From Aporrectodea caliginosa (lineage: Eukaryota; Annelida; Clitellata; Crassiclitellata; Lumbricidae): a stretch of DNA of 64,000 bases. The stretch covers positions 1,001,001 through 1,065,000 of the forward strand of contig JACEVL010000032.1 of NCBI GenBank assembly GCA_020284085.1, given 5' to 3'. The notes beneath the pieces are model-generated. The model had not been told where the DNA came from. It did no database searches and saw only the letters and a list, made by a program, of their open reading frames with translations. The first letter of the stretch is position 1; each line of letters opens with the position of its first letter. The translations under genes and the position numbers were made by a program. This document shows positions 12,017 to 33,239 of this stretch, in pieces.

Positions 12017-12848
12017 GACAACTTCTCATATGGCAATAATTACTGCAGTGGATAAAATGACACACCCTATGTCGTTTTACCCAGTATGTCCGGGCAAAAC
12101 GACACATGTATGTCATATTGCCCGGTGACGTGTATGTCATTTTACCCTGTCTATGGGTGCTAGGTTGAGACCTACCGCTGTAGTCGCGACGAAATGTTCC
12201 AAGCTAAAAGTTGTACGGGACTTGATCGACATAATATGCATACCCTTTGCAAAAGACTAAATTCCTCAGTATCTGCACGTACCTTTTTAGCAGCCTTGAC
12301 TGTCGTAAACTATCAAATTGTATCGCAATGTCACAAATAATCTAAACATCAACCACGCACTTCTGCGCATGCCGCCATATTCGTTTGCTAAAAATAGCAA
12401 CAGCAGGTGCCACGCTCGAGGAAAGTAAGTGAGTAAGTTGACGATATATACTACGGTCCAGCCCACGTGCCACCTATGTCATTTTACCCGAGTATGTCAT
12501 TTTAGGCTACTTTCCCCTACTTAATACGGCGGTGAGACCATCTGAAATAGGTGGAAGTTCGATCATGTAAATGTAATAATAAGGCGCGTCTGAATATTCT
12601 CGGTGCGAGGTAACATCGGGTAAAATTTTGTGACATTCGCAGCAACTTAGTAAATCCGGACCTCTACGGCTTGTGTTATGGCGTCATAAAATTGTCGTTA
12701 TTATTATTATAGCAAATTTATTTCTTCATAAAGCCAACAAACTTATGTACAGACTGATTAAAAGTAACTGTTTTTCAATATTTTTATAAGTCGATCAGTC
12801 CTGGGTTACTGTTGTTGCAATCTGTGGTGCCTAAAAAATTTGTAGTGC

Positions 12849-12849
12849 C

Positions 12850-12932
<83 letters not shown>
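12849..12932 (+). repeat. (ATT)28 microsatellite
   Basis: An uninterrupted trinucleotide run. The poly-Asn ORF on the other strand is an artefact. Confidence 0.95.
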
Positions 12933-12933
<1 letters not shown>

Positions 12934-13109
12934 TCCTTTCTCCACTTAAATAAAGAATCATCACAAAGTTATTTCCTTTTAACTTAACTTTCGTTTTATT
13001 TAAGAAAGCAACAACCCAACTGACCTTTACAGAGTAACAGTTTTCGCTCAACTGATCTCAAATTTAAATCCCTTTTTGTTTCCGCTCTTTACTTCCGCCA
13101 TCAGCAAGG

Positions 13110-13755
13110 CAGCCAATCAGGAGCCTTCGGTGATTTTCGTCACGTGACAAATTTTATAGCGCAGTAACTTAAAGTAAGTAAGTATATCATTTACTGAAAC
13201 AATTGCTAACCGCACTTTGGTGTACATTATGAAGTATACAATCACGAATAAAATCATTCTAATAATAAATGTTTTGCGCGCCAGACTGTCTGAAACAACT
13301 AAAAGTCTGTCGTGTTTGTACAGAATATTTGTCAGATGGCTAACATTGCTCGCTAGAAGAGTCACCAGTGGTAGGCTCGTAACATGGCCTGGATCTGCAC
13401 GAACAGCATCGAAGAGGCGAGTGTCAGCACTCTGGCATAGTTGTTCGAAACTTAGGATTGTTTTCGGGGAAGTATCGCAGCCGGGCCAGTCGCCGGTTAC
13501 AGCAGTAAATCGCAAGGATTGGCGACCGAATGAAGGCGCCATGCAGGTCGCCATTCCTTGCGATTTACTGCTGTAACCCATTTACACAGCTTCTCCTCTC
13601 GCTTTCGTCCAGGAGGAAACCGATCAAATTTAATTTCTTCATCGTTTTTATGTCTGTTCGTACAATCTTTCACACAAGTCGACGGCATTTTGAAATCTGT
13701 TTTGACTTACGTAAACATTGTCACGTGATCCAGAGTAAATGCTCCTATTGGCCTA
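13110..13755. repeat. Imperfect inverted duplication containing a THAP exon
   Basis: Two nearly identical arms, GTTACAGCAGTAAATCGCAA (13496-13528) and its inverse (13547-13579), leave a loop of about 18 bp. Further out, CCAATCAGGAGC...TCACGTGACAA (13112-13150) is mirrored by an inverted CCAATAGGAGC...TCACGTGACAA (13717-13755). The left arm is longer, by about 210 bp. Confidence 0.6.
13575..13688 (-). pseudogene. THAP-domain N-terminal fragment
   Basis: The minus strand begins MPSTCVKDCTNRHK and runs through IKFDRFPP and LCKWVTAVNRKEWRP. This is the first half of a THAP zinc finger: the C-x3-C pair, the FP and the conserved W are visible. The second half (C-x2-H and the AVPTIF end) is absent, because the reading frame enters the inverted-repeat loop and stops. 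It could be exon 1 of a host THAP gene or a P-element-type transposase relic. The missing second zinc pair leaves it non-functional as it stands, unless a splice donor near the repeat is used. Confidence 0.6.
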
Positions 13756-14075
13756 ATTTACCCAGAAACACCCGTGTAATGGAAGAGGGAGACTGGGATA
13801 TGAGAGACTGAAGAGTTTCTAACTTGAATGAACACTTTGTAATTTGTTGCGTTGTCAGACTAAAAATGAATTAGAGTGTGAACAGTATAGACATAGTCAC
13901 ATAGGAATGAACGTGTGACACTATATAGTATAGACATAGGAATGAACATTATATTTAACATAACTATCAACCTAAATGAATATATAAATATATACATAGA
14001 TGCAGGTGACTGAAGACCTGGAGGCTGGAGAGGCACAGCCAGATGAATCATCAGCACAGTTTGACCTCTACAGCG

Positions 14076-14305
14076 GGATTGGTGGAGAGGCCGGATGTTA
14101 AATGAACTAAAAAGGCAAGAGCGAAATGCTGAGCGTGGATAGGTGGAAAGGCCGGAAGTGAAATGAACAAAAAAGGCAAGAGCGAGATGCTGAGCCTGGA
14201 TAGGTGGAAAGGCCGGAAGTTAAATGAACAAAAAAGGCATGAGCAAAATGCTAAGCGGGGATAGATGGAAAGGTCGGAAGTGAAATAACCAAATAAGGAG
14301 ATAAA
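14076..14305 (+). repeat. 61-bp tandem repeat, about 3.8 copies
   Basis: Units start at 14076, 14137, 14198 and 14259, each beginning GGATAGGTGGAAAGGCCGGA and containing AAAAGGCAAGAGCGA. Purine-rich sequence and a GGGGATAAAAAGGGG box follow, possibly part of an LTR-like promoter (see findings). Confidence 0.85.
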
Positions 14306-14989
14306 TGGTAGAAAGGGGATGGGGCAGGAGGATGAAGGACGGGGATAAAAAGGGGCGAAATCTGGAGTCGGGATTCACTCTCGGGAGGCGTCAGTTTTGA
14401 GACAAGGGACGTCATCGACTGCCAGAGGAATCCGCTCTCGAGGAAGGGACTGGAACGACGACTGATCTATGAGCAAGAGTTAAGTCGACAGTCCGAGAGT
14501 GTAAAGATAAGCGAAATGTGTAGTCAAATAAGTTGATTTCTGTAAATACATTAATACATTGTAAATTAAACGTTGAAAGTTGAAACTAATATACTGAAGA
14601 AAAACGTTACTGGTTTGAACTTTAACGATCACCGCGTATCACCCCGAAGAGACTAGAACAAACCAGTGAAACCACACCGCTACCACCAAGAATATTGTTC
14701 AGATTGGTGCTCAAATAGCTAATTAATGAGCAACAATCATTCAAATATTACAACCCGCTTTTCGATAAACATCTCCGAGTGCCTGGCCCGCCAATTGGAC
14801 AATGGATTTCGATAACGAAACTGTTGACAAATATATTGTTTTAAGAACTGATTATTAACATTTGAACAAGAATACTTTCAATACATATATTTTTGAGCTT
14901 TAATGGCGACAGAATGGAGAAATGAATTCCGCTCAAATGTTTAAAAAATCTTTTGTCAGCCTATAATCACAGTATAATCACAGTATAAT
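14306..14989. other. Purine tract and LTR-like sequence, no gene
   Basis: A purine tract (14309-14340) precedes a TATA-like GGATAAAAAGG. A block ending ATTGTTCA (about 14705) is followed by TGGTGCTCAAATAG, which could be a tRNA primer site. No pol coding sequence. The LTR reading is speculative. Confidence 0.25.
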
Positions 14990-15175
14990 CACAGTATAAA
15001 TAATTATACAGTATGTCGACTCCGGCCGCTGCCTGTTGACTAGGTTTTCTGGTGACGCCATTTTGAAAGTGAGCTGTTTGACAGTGGGCGGAGCTAACTC
15101 ACTTTCTAATCAGTCACACATTCTGACTGCAGCAGAGGCCGAGAGTCGATGTGCTGTATAATTATTTATACTGTG
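14990..15175. mobile_element. MITE with about 50-bp TIRs (186 bp)
   Basis: CACAGTATAAATAATTATAC at the left is exactly inverted at the right (15156-15175). Similarity continues inward through TCGACTC.CGGCC for about 50 bp. Left of it, TATAATCACAG is tandemly repeated three times. Confidence 0.75.
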
Positions 15176-16127
15176 CTATAATTCTAACAAAGCACAACCG
15201 TCTCGACAAACACGCTTTGTATGGTATTATACGTTAGATGGCAGCATTCAAATCTGCTTTTGCCCGCTGGTTCTCTGGAATACCTCTGGACGAATTTACT
15301 CCGTGGCCGAAATTACCCCGGCTTCCCCTGTATAAACATTATGCTATGGTAATCTTCCAATGAGGAATGACGTCAATCATCATCGATAGGACGGCGTCGT
15401 TAAATAAACTAAACGTATTACCTGGGATTATTATATTACACACAGTAATCTTCCAACCAACATCATGTTCTATATCCGCTGTTCCCTTCGATTCGTCCTA
15501 CTGGATACTTGCTTAATTCGCCACGTCCCCATGGTTTTCCCTTCTTAAAAAAGATAACTGTAATTTCATATGCAGAGTACTATACAAAAATATTTATATT
15601 GATTCTCTTCCCTCTATTATAACACTAATTATGGTCCAATATGTAGACCTATAACATGCCTATAGTTTTAATTTTATCTAAGCATTGCCTTAAAATCTAA
15701 TCTTTAAACATCCAGTAAGACCTTAGTTTATCAATGAATAAGTTGCGTACTTGTCAGTTTATTTTTAATAAACAGAATTGATTGATTGACCATTGAAATG
15801 GGAGTTGAAAAATCACTTAATAAGACGGCGTCATAGTTAATCTGCGCTGGCGACTAAAGACTAGGAAGGAGAAGGCCAACTAATAACAACGCTATATGGT
15901 TACATTTGCCTCGGTCGTTGTTGTCCTTAATGTGGGACAGAACTTTGGTTTATCTGTGATAATAGGTCGGTTCCGTTACGTAAACAGTTCTCCCCTCTGT
16001 CTCTTTTTGCGCCTTTTACAAGCGTAATATCCGTGACGCAGTTAGCCGAACAGATTCGAAAAAGTCGTGTGAATTGAGCGGAGTGTCATTTTTGTTGCGT
16101 TGACATTTTGGTTATAGTGGTAGGAAA
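15176..16127. other. Upstream region of the polyamine oxidase gene
   Basis: No coding exon seen. 15361-15425 carries a short dispersed repeat (GACGGCGTCGTTAAATAAAC) also found at 39612-39672. The last 200 bp are richer in CpG and have no TATA box near the start codon, as expected of a housekeeping promoter. Confidence 0.35.
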
Positions 16128-25971
<9,844 letters not shown>

Positions 25972-28900
25972 ATGGTAGTTTTCTGATGTTTAAAAAGAAA
26001 AAACTGAACTTTTTAATGAAGAAGTCTGCGAAAGTCTAGGCCACCTAATATTTCTCTGGGTAAAACAAGTGCCAAGGACGAGAGCAGTGTATTTTTGGAA
26101 AGTTTTTCTTTCTTTAAGCAGCATCACTGTTCATGTATGGAGTTGTATATCAACCAGTCCCTGCGTCATGCACGCACATGATTTAATGCCTTCATCCGTA
26201 ATACAGGGTTTAATTGGTTAAGTCACTAGTCTACTTACTGTTAAGTTAATGCTGCTTGTAAACATACTAATAAGATCATGTATGTTTGTTACATTCAGCT
26301 ATTAGTATATAATTTAACAAGTGCACAACTAGTGTAGCAACCTAGGTCATTTTAAAAATTTACGTCTGGTCAAATCATCTTCAGAGGCTGTTGTCATGTA
26401 CTTTATAGAAATCATTTGAGGGTTGACTCTCATTCATAAGAGTTTTATAGAAATCACTTTTTAAATTTGATTGTGGTAAATTTTAAATTATACTGGAGCT
26501 GCCATGGTGTGTGATTTTAGCCTGTTGGCTTTTGATAAATACTGAGAACACATCTATTTTGACTGCCGAGACAAAGACGTACGCAATTTTGTTCATTCAG
26601 CATGCGTGATGTTTGAAGTAGAGCAGTCAAAAATGGAATTTGGTTCATTGGTACAGCTGTACTCGTTGAATCAGTATTCTGTGTAGGCTATTTGAAGATG
26701 TTAGTTAATTGAATTGTGTTCATATGTTTGAGGTCTTTCACTGAGATTCTGCTAAGACTTCTAATATATGTATGTTTTGTTACGATGTTTGTCTCAAACT
26801 ATAAATGTGATTAGTCATGCTGTAAACCTCGGCTGAATTGTTGAAGCATAAATATTTGACTAACTGGTTTTTATCAAGAGATCACATTACAGACAGGAAG
26901 TAGTTTGACTGTAGGTCAACTTAGCCTTCCATTACCTAGAGGCAGCTGTAAAATGAGTGGCTCTTAACGGGCTGCCGTATGTGTTCAATAAGATCATGAA
27001 ATTTGTACCGTCATCTTTCAATGTTATGTACTGCGGTTTGTCAGTGAGCTTGTCAATAAACGTGAATATTATTATTATTGCTATTATTCAATAAATACCG
27101 GATAATGCCTCATTGGTGTGACCAACAGATCATGAAACATTATGCAAAGTTGCTAATAATCAGATTTTTGAAATCTGAATTTTTACTGTGGCACTTGGTT
27201 TTGTTAAACTAAAGCAAATACAGCTTTAACAGATGTTTGACTGTATTCTAGTTGACTACAATGCTTGCGTAATTTGTATATTGTGTAGTAAACATGCTTT
27301 TAGAGAACTTCCTATATTTACTGAGGTGATTTTACCATAATTTGCGCTACGTGCTGCATTACAAATGGTGGCATTCATTAAGTTTATTGTAATTTCTGAA
27401 ATTTATTTTTAAATGTTTCCAGATTTTTAACTTTTGAATTTGGAAGAGTGATTAGAGGGTTTCCCTTTGTTAGAAATTTCAGAGATTGAGGCAAGAAGCT
27501 TTTTCTAAAGAAAGTGGTTCAGTTTCTGTGTGCTTCATTGCATGTAAATTTAAAGTGGCTATATGCAGAGAATATGCTTAAAATTTGAATTGTGCTTTGG
27601 TGTTTGGCTAGCTTGTACAGGATATAGCTTCCTAATGGTTTGATATTTGTGCGTTTTGGACTGCATGTGGCAGGAGAAAAGCTGCATAAGAAAATGATGT
27701 GTTTGGAAACTGCTTTTCCAGCAGTGATTCCAGATGTTGATATTTTGCATCTACATATGTCTTGAGACCTGCTGGTATTTGATCTGCATGCAGTGTAGTC
27801 AGCACTGTGCAAGCTGTTTCACCAAATTTGTGCCTTCTGAATGTTTTAGAGGAAGCACTGGGCAGCAAAGAGCTCTAAGAGTTGCTTTAAAAATGCAGCC
27901 ACCCTATATTCCCATTGTCTGTACTAATATGCCTTCTTAGTCTCTTTCAGGTAAGCAGCATGGCTCAGTGACATTGACCAATATCTAGGCAAATCATTCC
28001 TCCTATGTAATGTAATAATGATAATGCTCTTGTCTGTATTCTGGTCACTTGATGTTGTATTATTGTATTGCTAAGCCAAGTATCTATTATTGTTTTGAGC
28101 TGTCTCTCAAGACCTGATCAAATAGCGCTTCAAACTACTGTTTGCCTCTGTCAACTCTGTTGCAGTCATCTTTGTGTTCTCATTACTTTGCCACAAGATG
28201 CACTTGTCGTAATCGTCTTTAGCCCAAATAAAAGCTATCGTCATTAACTAGACCTCATTGTGTGATAGCAGGATTGGCTTATGTCACTCGATTGGCTCAC
28301 TGTACAAACTTGGATGTTTAGAGTGTTTGCCAAACTATGGTAATCTTGTCTGAAGATCATTTGCCCATATTTAACCAATACACTCCTTTGTCGTGTTAAT
28401 TTGGAGTTATAGTTTTAATTGGTTTTTGTTTATTTGGTTGACTTTCATGGGTTGTATTTGTACATGTTGCTACTTGTATTTGTACATGCTGCTACTTGTT
28501 TTCTGACTTATATGTGTTGTCATTTACATAGAACCTTCTAGAAACCTCTCGACCAGTGAAAGATGTGCAAATGGTGGTTAAAATTTTAAGTGGATGATGC
28601 TCAGAAGTGGTAAAAGTCTCAATTAGCATTCCCTGCCAGTCATGTAGAACCAAGCCAATAGGTTCTTCTCATTCTTGACTGTTTAAGTGATAAGCTCAGA
28701 GTTCTTGGTCCTTGAAGTACTTGAGAGAAGAACTATACCAGATTGTAATGACTGCTGAATGAAGCATTGTGGGTGCATAGTTGTGCACACTGACTGGCAC
28801 TTGAAAGACGGTCGTACAGTGCATCAGATCTGAATGTACCTCTTGCCAGCAGATTAAAAAGTTAAGTGCAATATCATGTTCATATCGTAAATAATCGCCC

Positions 28901-29424
28901 AAGACCTTTCTGCATTGCCATTTGGGGGAGGGTTCAGTGAGTTTATTTGTGCTTCTTGCTGCATCAGAACTTGAGGGTATTTAAGTTTACAAATGTAACA
29001 GATTTCTTAATGCTATGTACATTACTGACTGAGTATTACGTAATAGTGTAATAATATTATGTAATAGCAGTTTTTATGCTCTGCATAGCCATTTGTAAAT
29101 TGATCGCTTTTCAGTAACTGTCTAGGTCATGTGTGATTTGTTGGTTATTAATGTCCCGTCTGAACTTGTTATCTCATTAACTGAATTTATGCGTACATTT
29201 GGGCATGTCTGCTTTTCATATTTTCTAGCATGCATGTAGAAAGAATGAAATTTCTGTAGATATAATGAGCATGTAAGTCCCAGTTGATTTGTAAATACCT
29301 TAGTTGTTGAATGACTAAACTAAAACTCACTGAGGTAGTTTTTTGTTATGCTAATGCTAGGCTACAGGCCAACAGCCACAGATGCTAAACTTTACTTGAC
29401 CTGTGAAAATTGTTGTGTAACATC
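25972..29424. other. 3' UTR and intergenic sequence
   Basis: AATAAA at 27055 and AATAAA at about 28227 are candidate poly(A) sites. No convincing exon. A 24-bp tandem duplication lies at 28444-28498. Confidence 0.4.
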
Positions 29425-29711
29425 TAGAGAGTGATGCCGGTGACAATCTCGTCCCCCCATCCCCGCCCGCAACAAGTAAGTCTTCCCACCCCACATGGTT
29501 TTCTTCCCATCCCACCCCATTCCCGCAGGATGACATCACATTCCCCACAAAAAGTTTTCACCAATTAAAATTTAAAAAAAACAATTTTTAAGTTACAAAG
29601 CTATTTTTCAATCCCCATTACCAAAGTATTACTGCCAGAGAAACCCCATTACCACGGTATTACTGCAATTGTTCCATTACCACGGGATTGAATTCCCCGT
29701 GTCACTCTCTA
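29425..29711. mobile_element. hAT-type MITE (287 bp)
   Basis: Inverted ends TAGAGAGTGA / TCACTCTCTA, with exact 8-bp duplication GTAACATC at 29417-29424 and 29712-29719. Inside, CCCATTACCA(A/C)GGTATTACTG is repeated three times. Confidence 0.88.
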
Positions 29712-32700
29712 GTAACATCATGTAGGCATTATGTGAAAAGGCATTGTTTTGATGTAGTTTATATAAACCATCCCGTCATAAGAACTACGGTAGATTAGTT
29801 TAAAAATGAATTCATTTGCTAAATTAACCTGGCTGATCTAGCTTTATGCTTAATGAGGTTTCAACTGAAAACAGTGATGCAGATGAAATTGACAGCTGGA
29901 ACAGAAAGTATAACATCATTCCAATCAGATGAAACCAAATTAATCATCAGTTATTTGATAGCGGCACGCCTCATTAGTAGCTGGTGGCCATTGTTGAGTT
30001 CGATAGAGTGTTTTCTACTTCATAGTCAGACTTTGTAGATTGAGATTACATGGCCAGTTGAATACTGAATACTGAAATCCAAAAATACGCACAACTATTA
30101 ATGTATGTGACGGTACATTAGTACATCTGAACATGTATACATATGCATGTGCCAAATTGCTTCCAGAATGGTGGAAGGAATGCACAATTGTTGTTTTTCC
30201 CTGTATATATGTATGTTTAATTTTGCTTATGTATAAATATATAAGTATACCAGTATACATGTGTTTACTATGTTGAGATTGTTAGATTAAAGGACTACTT
30301 ATTCTGCTCTGTTTTTTTACAATTTCTCAGAAAAGCTCGACCCCTGTATTTGGCTACCGACGCGACCATACTGTCTCAATGTAACATAGCTTTTTTCTCT
30401 TAAATTGAATCCTCAACTCCAGCTGTGCATTTTTATCCTTAGGATTTATTAATTACATAATTAAAAAGAAATAAATACAGCAATCGGTCAATTAGCATTC
30501 ACTGTAATGCTTGTTAGGCACAGACAGATGAATCTCCCTGCAGACAAAATCATCTGAAAGAAGTGAATTGATTATCAAGGTTAAGAATGATAATCATAAG
30601 GCAGTCTGCAGGTGTGCATCATCCATCAAAAATAACAACAGTGGGCTGGCTGATGCTTTGTAGGGTGCAGCTGCTAAAGGTGGGATGGGCCTAGTTTTGG
30701 CCTGGGTCAATGCACGGATATTGGCTTGTGCGTTATCTACAGGTTTACAAATTTTAACATCAGGATAAAACTTAAAATTGGCATTGTGCATCATACTAGA
30801 GCATCACATGAGAGCAGATGGTATTTATAAAAATTCTGTTATTTACTGCACAAACCAGTATTGTGATGTTTGGTAAACTGAAGTGAAATGAACTGAGTTT
30901 AGTGAAGAGTAATTGCTCAGTTTACCTGTAATACTGCTGTTGTTAGGAACTTTGCTTTGCCCACCTAGAAGACACATAAGCCTACAAGATTATTAAATTT
31001 ATACTTGGGGCACATAAACTAAACATTCGTGAATTGAATGGGGTGGAGGCAGCAAGTAAAATTTGTGAAACAAAATGCCGAAATTGATTTGCATATTTTA
31101 CTGACTTACAAGGCATGGTTTGCTTACAATAGCTCTGCTTTATGTAACGACTGTGAAACATCTCTGCAAAGATGTACTTGTAGTTGAGTTTGTTTTATTG
31201 CAAACATTTTACATATATATATATTGGTGAGAATTGTTGGGAGGGGTTTAACCCCCCCCCCCAATCTTTACCTAAATGAATTATGGATGATTGTGTATGC
31301 AGTAGATTTTTTTTATATTTGAGATTAATTATGAGTGTAATGTGGCAAAAAACTGTTTAATTTTATCAATTCATCTATCAGTCCAAGTACATAAGCAGTT
31401 CTATTGTTACTTGCATATGCTTCATTTAATTGCAATGATTTGCTGGCATCCTGTGCTACTATTGATTTGTTGTTTGGTTTTGGAGTTGTTTGAAATAAAT
31501 TATGTTCATAATGAGCTTTAAATTATATTTCTGAAGCAGAGCAACTCTTCTTGAAAATATGTTTTCCATATGGATGCATTCTTTCCAAATGTCCAATGCC
31601 AACTGGTCCAAGGCCCATCATATTACTGTCCTCTTTCAATAAGCCTGGTCTCACAGTTGTAGTCGTGTGGTCTATGGATCTGATGGCTGTAGTAAGTAAC
31701 CCATAAGAGACAGTGGTGAAACTCTCCTGGAATAATACAATGTTTGGCATTGAACAAGTTGTAAGCCTAACAACTTGGTTTGACATCACGCATCTGAGTA
31801 AGTTACGTTAATGCTGTGTTGATTGGCCATGGAATTTTAATAATATATACTTTATTTCACACAAAGCAGAACTGAGAAACTAAGTAATTAATAACACAAT
31901 AATTAATAATAATAATAATACTAACCTATAAAAAGGATTTATTGTTATGCACAAAAGTTCAGTCATTAGTCTCTAAAGTGAGACAGTACAATAATACAAT
32001 ACAACTGCATTTGATATTGCCCTCTTTGCAAAATTTGAAGTACTTGCACGACCATATGACAGAACATGGATGGCAATCATGCATGAAGAAGTAGCTCAAG
32101 ATCCTTACACAGTCAACGCCTGAGTGGAGGCACTCTCTCCATGTTACAAGCCGAGTGCTCCATCCATTCATCTACCATGCCCCACAATAATTAAAAGTCA
32201 AAATTATATAATAAAATCTGGCTCAAATTGTTAGTGAACCCAACAAGGTTGCAGGACTTCATATTGAAGGAGGTGCTCAAAAAGACCAGCTAGTAAATAA
32301 ATTTAATCTTTCATTTGGGTAGAACCCTTTACTATGGCTACAGTTTTCTCTAAATGAATTGGGAGTCGATGATGTCGTAAGGTAGAAGAAAATGGTAGTA
32401 AGATCAAGTGTATGGTTCGTAATGTTGAAGTCATAGGTAAACATGAACTTGTTCAGCATCTTGGCTGCCAGTGAGAGTGAGGCAATTTCACCTAAATAAA
32501 TAGGGTTTCGACTTTCAAGTAGTGGACGATGTAGAAGGGTGATACATGTTGAAAACTTGATCAGAAGATAGTGTGAGAATGACAGACCCTGACAGCCACA
32601 TTCCACAGGCTCCCTATATAGCCAATATTAAAGTTCAAAAACATTCCACCAGGTTGGGAGGCCTCGCACGGGCTATGCACATCCAGCCTTTTCCGAGCTT

Positions 32701-33239
32701 TAGTGGTCCGTTGCAGGTCCTACATTATTAGTGGTCCGTTGCAGGTCCTACATTATTAGCCTCTCGTACACAAGCGCAGAAAGTTAATGACCAGATATAT
32801 ATGACCCAATGAAGGTACTATACAACCACATTTATTGGGCCCAACTAAAGCTGGCATGCATGCCTGATGACTCCAATGGCAAAATTGAATGTTGGCCAGC
32901 CATAGTCTAATGAACCTTTTATGAACCTTCACAGCCAGCTTAATTAGAGCAAATTAGTCAGATATTTCATGCTGCAATGAGTACAATCTCAAGAGAACGT
33001 AGACAAACCAGAACTATGCACCTTTGAGATTGGAGTCAGCTGTAAATACAACATTACACGAGATACATCTGTAACTACAATTACTATATTCAACACCAGC
33101 TATCCTAGCTCTATCACAGAGATCATAATTACAAACTCCAAATTTCTAAAGCCAAGGCAAAGTACAACTTATTCACAACTTCACGAGCGCTTGGTCCAGA
33201 GACTCTGACCATCATGATTGTGATGTTAGCTACCAATTA
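29712..33239. other. Intergenic sequence, no gene recognised
   Basis: A minus-strand stretch at about 32085-32185 has a weak tRNA-like head (GAGCACTCGGCTTGTAACAT), perhaps an old SINE. A 30-bp unit TTAGTGGTCCGTTGCAGGTC... is tandemly duplicated at 32699-32759. ORFs here resemble nothing I know. Confidence 0.35.

Larger units (their letters stand above)
10049..12517 (-). mobile_element. Pogo-like DNA transposon, internally deleted, with a LINE insertion
   Basis: Inverted ends GGGGAAAGTGGCCCAAAATG / CATTTTAGGCTACTTTCCCC are flanked by TA on both sides (10047-10048, 12518-12519). Both ends carry several further ATGTCATTTTG/ACCC words, likely transposase-binding iterations. On the minus strand, 11564-11390 encodes a psq-type HTH and 11014-10796 a C-terminal cysteine/histidine finger. 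The DDE core between them is not present. A LINE fragment lies at 11624-12016. Confidence 0.75.

Noticed and set aside
12806..13051. ORF with a long poly-Asn run on the minus strand
   Set aside because: Product of the (ATT)n microsatellite; no homology or splice context on either side.
31523..31789. 88-codon minus-strand ORF
   Set aside because: No recognisable family, no clear splice sites, isolated in intergenic DNA.
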